From an uncultured Pseudobdellovibrionaceae bacterium (GTDB lineage: Bacteria; Bdellovibrionota; Bdellovibrionia; Bdellovibrionales; Bdellovibrionaceae): a DNA stretch of 9,932 nt. The translations under genes were made by a program, and so were the position numbers. How positions within the stretch are numbered: position 1 is the stretch's first letter; each line of letters opens with the position of its first letter. Shown one piece after another: positions 6,194 through 9,932 of the stretch. The notes below the pieces were generated by a model. That model searched no databases. It saw only the letters and a program-made list of their open reading frames with translations, and was not told the origin of the DNA. The stretch spans positions 1-9,932 of the forward strand of contig CALCCV010000613.1 of the NCBI GenBank assembly GCA_937900305.1. The letters run 5' to 3'.

Positions 6194-6640
6194 ATGAACA
6201 ACGATAACGAAATGAATTCAGATCAGGCGGCGGTGCTTTCTCGGCCATCGGCCGAGGCTTATAAAAATTGGCGTTGGGTGCGAGACGATAACGGCTGGAT
6301 CGGCGGCGTTTGTGCCGGATTGGCTCGCCAATTTGATGTGCCGGTTGCGGTGATTCGATTGGCTTGGTTTTTATCCATCTGGTGTTTGGGCTTTGGTTTG
6401 TTGTTGTATGTGATGTGCTGGATTTCGTTTCCAAAATTTTCGCGGCTTGAAAAAGCTCACCAGAAAGTGATTCTGGGGGTCTGTGCTCGAATTGCACGGC
6501 GAGGCGACTTGGATGTGGGGATTGCCAGATTGATCGCTTTGGGCTTGCTGCTGAGTACGTTCGGTGCGGCCCTCGTCGGTTACATCTTGCTGCACTTCTT
6601 CTTGACCGAATCCAACGGTGGGCAGAAATACAGTTACTAG
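6194..6640 (+). CDS. PspC-domain membrane protein with two tandem PspC-like units
   Basis: A 148-residue inner-membrane protein. After about 25 polar residues, a PspC domain spans 26-80: WRWVRDDNGWIGGVCAGLAR (the charged, Gly-rich lead), then a hydrophobic segment at about 52-79 ending in SFPK. A second, diverged copy follows at 84-138: KVILGVCARIARRGDLDVGIA leads into a hydrophobic segment at about 109-137. The GVCA-x-x-AR core is repeated in both. PspC proteins are known from the phage-shock envelope-stress response and from many small proteins of unknown role; this one has no neighbouring pspA, pspB or pspF, so a phage-shock role is not implied. The start is the ATG with GGAGG. It is the first gene of a rightward unit and stops 18 nt before the rhodanese start. 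Topology is inferred from hydrophobicity read by eye. Confidence 0.85.
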   Translation: MNNDNEMNSDQAAVLSRPSAEAYKNWRWVRDDNGWIGGVCAGLARQFDVPVAVIRLAWFLSIWCLGFGLLLYVMCWISFPKFSRLEKAHQKVILGVCARIARRGDLDVGIARLIALGLLLSTFGAALVGYILLHFFLTESNGGQKYSY

Positions 6641-6658
6641 AAAATGAAACGGAGTCTC

Positions 6659-7006
6659 ATGAAAACTCAGCCGAATCCACATTTAGCCGGAGTCGAAGAT
6701 GTTGAACCGTCATCGATTGTCACCTCCAATCCCGACCTTTATCTGATCGATGTGCGTCGAGAAGATGAGTGGCGCGGCCCGCTGGGCCACATTGTTGAGG
6801 CCAAATGGGTTTTGCTAGACACCCTGCCAGAGCGATTGAATGAGGTTCCTACTGACAAAACGGTGATTTTTGTCTGCCACAGTGGTGGTCGTTCCGGGCA
6901 AGCGGCAAAATTTTGCCAGGCTCAGGGCTTTCGTCAGGTCTACAACCTTCAGGGAGGTATGTTACTGTGGAATCAGCTCGGATTACCAGTCACTAAGGAG
7001 TCGTGA
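6659..7006 (+). CDS. single-domain rhodanese-like sulfurtransferase
   Basis: A 115-residue cytoplasmic protein made of one rhodanese domain. Visible features are LYLIDVRREDEWRGPLGHI (28-45), the early rhodanese block, and the active-site loop CHSGGRS (73-79) with catalytic Cys73 that would carry a persulfide. A C-terminal YNLQGGMLLW (95-104) closes the domain. Such proteins move sulfane sulfur; the acceptor here is unknown. The start at 6659 is chosen because GGAG lies 4 nt upstream. The ATG at 6644, five codons earlier, has no site. Its stop TGA shares one base with the ATG of the next gene, indicating co-translation with the nucleotidase. No signal peptide is present. Confidence 0.9.
   Translation: MKTQPNPHLAGVEDVEPSSIVTSNPDLYLIDVRREDEWRGPLGHIVEAKWVLLDTLPERLNEVPTDKTVIFVCHSGGRSGQAAKFCQAQGFRQVYNLQGGMLLWNQLGLPVTKES
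6995..7000 (+). promoter_or_regulatory. ribosome binding site deciding the nucleotidase start
   Basis: AAGGAG inside the end of the rhodanese gene lies 5 nt before the ATG at 7006. The adjacent GTG at 7003 would be only 2 nt away, so the ATG is preferred. Confidence 0.75.
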
Positions 7007-8382
7007 TGCCTCAAAAGGTCTATGTCAATCGCACCCTCAACATGAAGAGGATCAAATACATCGGGCTCGACATGGATCACACGCTCATTCGCTACAATAG
7101 CGAAAACTTCGAGCGCCTGAGTCACAGCAAAATCATCGAAAAACTGATTCAGTACAAGGGCTATCCTGAGGGAATCAAAGCTCTGCAATTTGACTATAGC
7201 TATGCGATTCGCGGATTGGTTGTCGATCGCAAAAAAGGCAATCTGTTGAAGCTCAATCGCTATGCGGCCATTCGAACTTCTTATCATGGCTTAAAGCAAC
7301 TCGATTATAAAACGCAGCAGAAAGTTTACAAATCCACATACATCGATCTGAGCCAGGGTGAATACATGGCCGTGGATACGTTCTTTTCTCTTTCACTGGC
7401 GATTTTATTTGCTCAGCTTGTCGAGTTGAAAGATCAACACCCAGAGTGGAAGCTTCCTGAGTATTCGCAGATTGCTGATGATGTGCTGGTTGCGTTGGAC
7501 GAAGCTCATCGGGATGGCAGCCTAAAGGACTATGTGAAGGCGCATCTCGATCAATTTATTCTTAAGGATGAGAACTTAGTTCGTGGCCTTGAAAAATTTA
7601 AAGTTCACGGGAAGAAAATTTTTATCCTAACAAATTCGGATTTTCATTACTCTAAGCTGCTTTTAGATTATGCGATCAATCCATTTTTGAAAGAACATAA
7701 ATCTTGGACTGAGTTGTTTGAAATCGTGATCACCTTTGCGTCCAAACCTCGGTTCTTTTACGAAAAGTCGGCTAAATTTTTAAAAGTAAATCCTGAAGAC
7801 GGCACCATGACGAATCTCAATGATAAGATTGGGCCAGGCATCTATCAGGGGGGCTCGGCCCAAATCTTCACCGAAGAGCTTGAGTTGGATGGCGACGATA
7901 TTTTGTACATCGGCGATCACATCTATGGCGACATTGTTCGATTGAAGAAAGATTGCAACTGGCGGACGGCGATGGTCATCGAAGAGCTCGATACCGAAAT
8001 TGAAAACAATCAGTCGGCGGGTCCAATCAATCTTGAAATCGATGACTTGATGAAAAAGAAAGAGCCCTTTGAAGAAAAACTGACGGACTTAATGACCGCA
8101 AAGATCGAGGATTCGACATCTGTGATGGAGTCGGAAATTGAAAAAGTTCAAAAAGCAATTTCAGAACTCGATTCTCAGATCAGCACGAAAATTAAGAAAC
8201 AGCTCAGTCTTTACAATCCCCATTGGGGCCAGCTCATGAGGGCGGGCAATGAGGAAAGCTATTTTGCTTATCAGTTGGATCGTTATGCTTGCGTGTATAT
8301 GACGAAACTGGGCGACCTCTTTGCGCTTTCGCCACGAACTTATTTTCGGGCGCCTCGTCGACCACTGGCTCATGAGAGCTAG
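7006..8382 (+). CDS. HAD-family 5'-nucleotidase, cN-II-like
   Basis: A 458-residue protein of the HAD-IG/cytosolic purine 5'-nucleotidase group, whose animal member cN-II dephosphorylates IMP and GMP. HAD motif I is LDMDHTLIRY (21-30), with nucleophile Asp22 and acid/base Asp24. Motif II is ILTNSDFHY (207-215). Motif III/IV is YIGDHIYGDIVRLKK (301-315) with Asp304 and Asp309. The cap-domain region (about 40-190) and the ITFASKPRFF segment (242-251) are also typical. The C-terminal part (about 345-400) is charged and helical, followed by LYNPHWGQLMRAGNEES (402-418), a conserved end of the family. Nucleotide substrate is inferred from the family only. The ATG overlaps the rhodanese stop by one base. 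The gene ends inside a strong hairpin and converges on the outer-membrane protein gene. Confidence 0.92.
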   Translation: MPQKVYVNRTLNMKRIKYIGLDMDHTLIRYNSENFERLSHSKIIEKLIQYKGYPEGIKALQFDYSYAIRGLVVDRKKGNLLKLNRYAAIRTSYHGLKQLDYKTQQKVYKSTYIDLSQGEYMAVDTFFSLSLAILFAQLVELKDQHPEWKLPEYSQIADDVLVALDEAHRDGSLKDYVKAHLDQFILKDENLVRGLEKFKVHGKKIFILTNSDFHYSKLLLDYAINPFLKEHKSWTELFEIVITFASKPRFFYEKSAKFLKVNPEDGTMTNLNDKIGPGIYQGGSAQIFTEELELDGDDILYIGDHIYGDIVRLKKDCNWRTAMVIEELDTEIENNQSAGPINLEIDDLMKKKEPFEEKLTDLMTAKIEDSTSVMESEIEKVQKAISELDSQISTKIKKQLSLYNPHWGQLMRAGNEESYFAYQLDRYACVYMTKLGDLFALSPRTYFRAPRRPLAHES

Positions 8383-8387
8383 TGGTC
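8360..8387 (+). terminator. hairpin over the nucleotidase stop codon, candidate terminator
   Basis: GACCACTGGCTC pairs with GAGCTAGTGGTC across an ATGA loop: eleven Watson-Crick pairs and one G-U on the plus-strand RNA. The stop TAG (8380-8382) is inside the right arm. It sits between two convergent genes, where a terminator is expected. No T-rich tail follows on either strand, so it would be a non-canonical terminator or an mRNA 3'-end stabiliser. On the minus-strand RNA the G-U becomes an A-C mismatch. Confidence 0.5.
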
Positions 8388-8400
8388 TGCGGTCCGAAAT

Positions 8401-9303
8401 TTAAAGGAATGCGAAGCCGACCGTGGCCATCCATGTTTCGGTTTCGTTTTGCGGTTCGATGCCATAAAGTTCTTTCCCAAATTCATCCAAGCCGACGTAT
8501 TCGGCAGGTGATTTTGCCACTGACCACTTTCGAAAACTGAAATCAAACAGCAGGGCTCGTTGGTCGGCGAGGGCGTAGGTCGCATTCACTCCAAGGCGGT
8601 AACCGCTGCCCGCGTTTTGACGAAACTTCACATTGTTATAGCGGCTGTTGATTTCACCGAGTTTCGTATCGGTAGAACCGCGCAACATGAAGTCGAGTTC
8701 AACCACGGCCCCAACATCCAATTGCTCTGTCACTGGAAGTTGAAACTCAACTCCGAAGGGAACATACCAATGGGTGATCTGCCGTTCGTAATCATAAACA
8801 TTGTCCTTAATATCCAGAGTGTAGCGAAGACCAATCCCCACGAAAGCTAGAGTGTGAAAGTTTTCGGTCCAATTTGTGAGGCCCTTGTAAAGCCCAGAAA
8901 AATCCACCATCGAATATTTATCACCAGAGGTTTCGTAAGGAGTTTTGCCCCCTTGTTCGTCTTGGAGCGCGCCGCTGTAATAAAGACTGCCACCGTGAAG
9001 TCCGCCTTGGGCCTGCAGTACGTCTGTTTCAGACAATTTATGGGCGTAGCCTGCGTTGACTCCGGCCATGTAGCCTTTGACTTGCATCAAATTGGGTTCA
9101 CGGTAGTCGTAATTGGAAGCCGAAAAGCCGATCCAGTAGGCACGATTTTCTGAACTCGGCGAGGACACTGGAGTTTCATCAATGAGATCTTCTGAAGGAT
9201 CTTGCTGGGATTCCTCAGGCGTTTGAGCCATGAGTTTGGGCGTGAAACACAGTAAACCAAAAACAATGGCCATCAGCGAACAGAGAGTTTGGAAAGGAAT
9301 CAT
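8401..9303 (-). CDS. putative outer-membrane beta-barrel protein
   Basis: A 300-residue secreted protein of unknown specific function. A hydrophobic segment at 4-20 (LCSLMAIVFGLLCF) followed by KLMA-Q gives a likely signal peptide cut near residue 26. A short acidic, Ser/Pro-rich linker follows (27-55). From about 56 the protein alternates polar and hydrophobic residues in short aromatic-rich strands separated by acidic or Gly/Asn turns, as in a small barrel, for example AYWIGFSASNYDY and HWYVPFGVEFQL. The last strand TWMATVGFAFL (290-300) resembles the C-terminal barrel signal but ends in Leu. The start ATG has GAGGG only 3 nt upstream. An in-frame ATG at 9351 would add a basic n-region (KCKR) and is a real alternative. 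A TTG start at 9429 lies inside the palindrome and is unlikely. It is divergent from the XRE gene and may be regulated by it. Confidence 0.75.
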   Translation of the reverse strand: MIPFQTLCSLMAIVFGLLCFTPKLMAQTPEESQQDPSEDLIDETPVSSPSSENRAYWIGFSASNYDYREPNLMQVKGYMAGVNAGYAHKLSETDVLQAQGGLHGGSLYYSGALQDEQGGKTPYETSGDKYSMVDFSGLYKGLTNWTENFHTLAFVGIGLRYTLDIKDNVYDYERQITHWYVPFGVEFQLPVTEQLDVGAVVELDFMLRGSTDTKLGEINSRYNNVKFRQNAGSGYRLGVNATYALADQRALLFDFSFRKWSVAKSPAEYVGLDEFGKELYGIEPQNETETWMATVGFAFL

Positions 9304-9388
9304 GAGCCCTCGTTTACATTTAACAATAAGGTTAATCGCACTGAAGTTCATTCTGACGGACAAATGGGTGAAAGTCCTAGCGCCGACG

Positions 9389-9417
9389 TTGCGCGTACTG
9401 ACACAGAGAGGTATGGG
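9389..9417 (+). promoter_or_regulatory. candidate promoter for the XRE regulator
   Basis: TTGCGC (9389-9394) and TATGGG (9412-9417) are 17 nt apart. Each box matches the sigma70 consensus at only three of six bases. If real, the palindrome at 9427-9445 would cover the transcription start and fit autoregulation. Confidence 0.25.
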
Positions 9418-9426
9418 GTGCCCAAT

Positions 9427-9445
9427 CAATGACCTTGGGTCATTG
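9427..9445. repeat. perfect 19-nt inverted repeat, candidate operator
   Basis: CAATGACC-TTG-GGTCATTG has 8-bp perfect arms around a 3-nt centre. It lies between the divergent outer-membrane protein and XRE-regulator genes, 41 nt before the preferred regulator start, and has no T-tail, so it is not a terminator. Its size and symmetry fit a dimeric helix-turn-helix protein. The neighbouring XRE protein is the obvious candidate, by inference. Confidence 0.55.
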
Positions 9446-9469
9446 TGAGGCCATTATTCGGGTTCTTTG

Positions 9470-9475
9470 AAGGAG
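9470..9475 (+). promoter_or_regulatory. ribosome binding site suggesting the XRE start
   Basis: AAGGAG lies 10 nt before the GTG at 9486. The in-frame ATGs at 9549, 9585 and 9594 have no comparable site, so the GTG is preferred despite giving a basic N-terminal extension. Confidence 0.5.
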
Positions 9476-9485
9476 CTTGAACGAA

Positions 9486-9932
9486 GTGGGAGGGGTTTTG
9501 CAAAGATCAGCGGGTAGACGAACTCGGAATTCAACTGCAAAAACACGAATGCTCTCTGAGCCCGGGGAAGCGGTGCCGACTCCGATGTCGAAAATGATAT
9601 TGGCGGAACTCAAGGCGATTTTGAAACGCAACGGAGTTGAGTACAAACAGCTCGCCGCGCACTTGGGATTGTCGGAGTCTGGCTTAAAAAAAGTGATGAA
9701 TGCAGAGGACGGTTCATTTTCTAGATTTGAACAAATCTGCCGCTATTTAGGTGTCAGCTTAGCAGATGTCATTCATCAACTCGAAGATCAAGAGTTGCGA
9801 AATGTGTCTTTCACGGACGAGCAAGAAGAATTTTTTTTGAAAGATCGTCTTCATTTTTTAATTTACTGGACGCTGGCTTATGAACGCAGAGATCTGTCTC
9901 AAGTTCAGGAGTTGCTCAAGGTTTCGGATAAA
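9486..9932 (+). CDS. XRE-family helix-turn-helix regulator (3' end outside window)
   Basis: Open to the right edge (149 codons from the GTG at 9486, no stop), so the C-terminus is missing. The DNA-binding domain starts near the ATG at 9585: MILAELKAILKRNGVEYKQL, then AAHLGLSESGLKKVMNAED with the recognition helix, then FEQICRYLGVSLADVIHQLE, the standard five-helix Cro/C1 order. About 33 residues of basic, Ser/Thr/Arg-rich sequence precede it if the GTG is used. After the HTH come acidic and aromatic helices (FTDEQEEFFLKDRLHFLIYW) and then DLSQVQELLKVSDK, which may start a second helical or winged-helix unit. The role is probably transcription repression or activation of itself and the divergent outer-membrane gene, inferred from position and the palindrome between them. 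The minimal alternative start is 9585. A T8 tract lies at 9831-9838. Confidence 0.85.
   Translation, partial: MGGVLQRSAGRRTRNSTAKTRMLSEPGEAVPTPMSKMILAELKAILKRNGVEYKQLAAHLGLSESGLKKVMNAEDGSFSRFEQICRYLGVSLADVIHQLEDQELRNVSFTDEQEEFFLKDRLHFLIYWTLAYERRDLSQVQELLKVSDK

Noticed and set aside
9304..9429. Extension of the outer-membrane protein to 342 residues
   Set aside because: It would start at a TTG inside the 19-nt palindrome and place the signal peptide more than 40 residues into the protein.
9440..9646. Leftward frame opposite the XRE regulator start
   Set aside because: It lies across the XRE DNA-binding region and its ribosome-site region on the other strand, and shows no family features.

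Overview
The window is a gene-dense stretch of a bacterial chromosome with roughly balanced base composition. It carries complete or partial copies of eleven protein genes. No rRNA, tRNA, transposase, phage gene or CRISPR array was seen. The gene set fits a Gram-negative predatory or deltaproteobacterial-type genome, and Bdellovibrio or a relative is my best guess. It comprises a compact homogentisate dioxygenase, an HPPD, a cN-II-type HAD nucleotidase, a YkgJ-type cysteine-cluster protein, an outer-membrane barrel and an XRE regulator. The taxonomic guess is inference from gene repertoire only.

Left part (1-2367). A trans-polyprenyl diphosphate synthase runs leftward off the window edge (1-963). 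It is divergent from a rightward pair: a hotdog-fold acyl-CoA thioesterase (1056-1454) and a YkgJ-family cysteine-cluster protein (1451-1942) that overlaps it by 4 nt and is probably translationally coupled. These converge, with a 2-nt gap, on a leftward hypothetical gene with a Ser/Thr-rich linker and a helical C-terminus (1945-2367).

Middle part (2529-5976, all leftward). This is a compact operon in the order hpd (4-hydroxyphenylpyruvate dioxygenase), hmgA (homogentisate 1,2-dioxygenase), ribD (bifunctional riboflavin deaminase/reductase). The first two enzymes carry out successive steps of tyrosine catabolism: 4-hydroxyphenylpyruvate to homogentisate to maleylacetoacetate. The later enzymes, maleylacetoacetate isomerase and fumarylacetoacetase, are not in the window. 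ribD overlaps the end of hmgA by 16 nt, an unusual partnership.

Right part (6194-8382, rightward). A protein with two tandem PspC-like domains is followed by a single-domain rhodanese and a cN-II-like HAD 5'-nucleotidase, with a 1-nt overlap between the last two. The hpd/pspC divergent intergenic region (5977-6193) holds three short perfect inverted repeats and plausible promoters. A strong 12-bp hairpin lies over the nucleotidase stop codon, where the operon converges on a leftward outer-membrane beta-barrel gene (8401-9303). That gene is divergent from an XRE-family regulator that runs off the right edge (9486-9932). A perfect 19-nt inverted repeat lies between the two and is a good candidate operator.

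No stretch longer than 300 bases lacks a gene. I do not see a clear new defence, mobile or biosynthetic system. The most interesting signals are the tandem-PspC/rhodanese/cN-II gene set, the atypical prenyl synthase motif, the hpd-hmgA-ribD arrangement, and the inverted repeats in the two divergent promoter regions.
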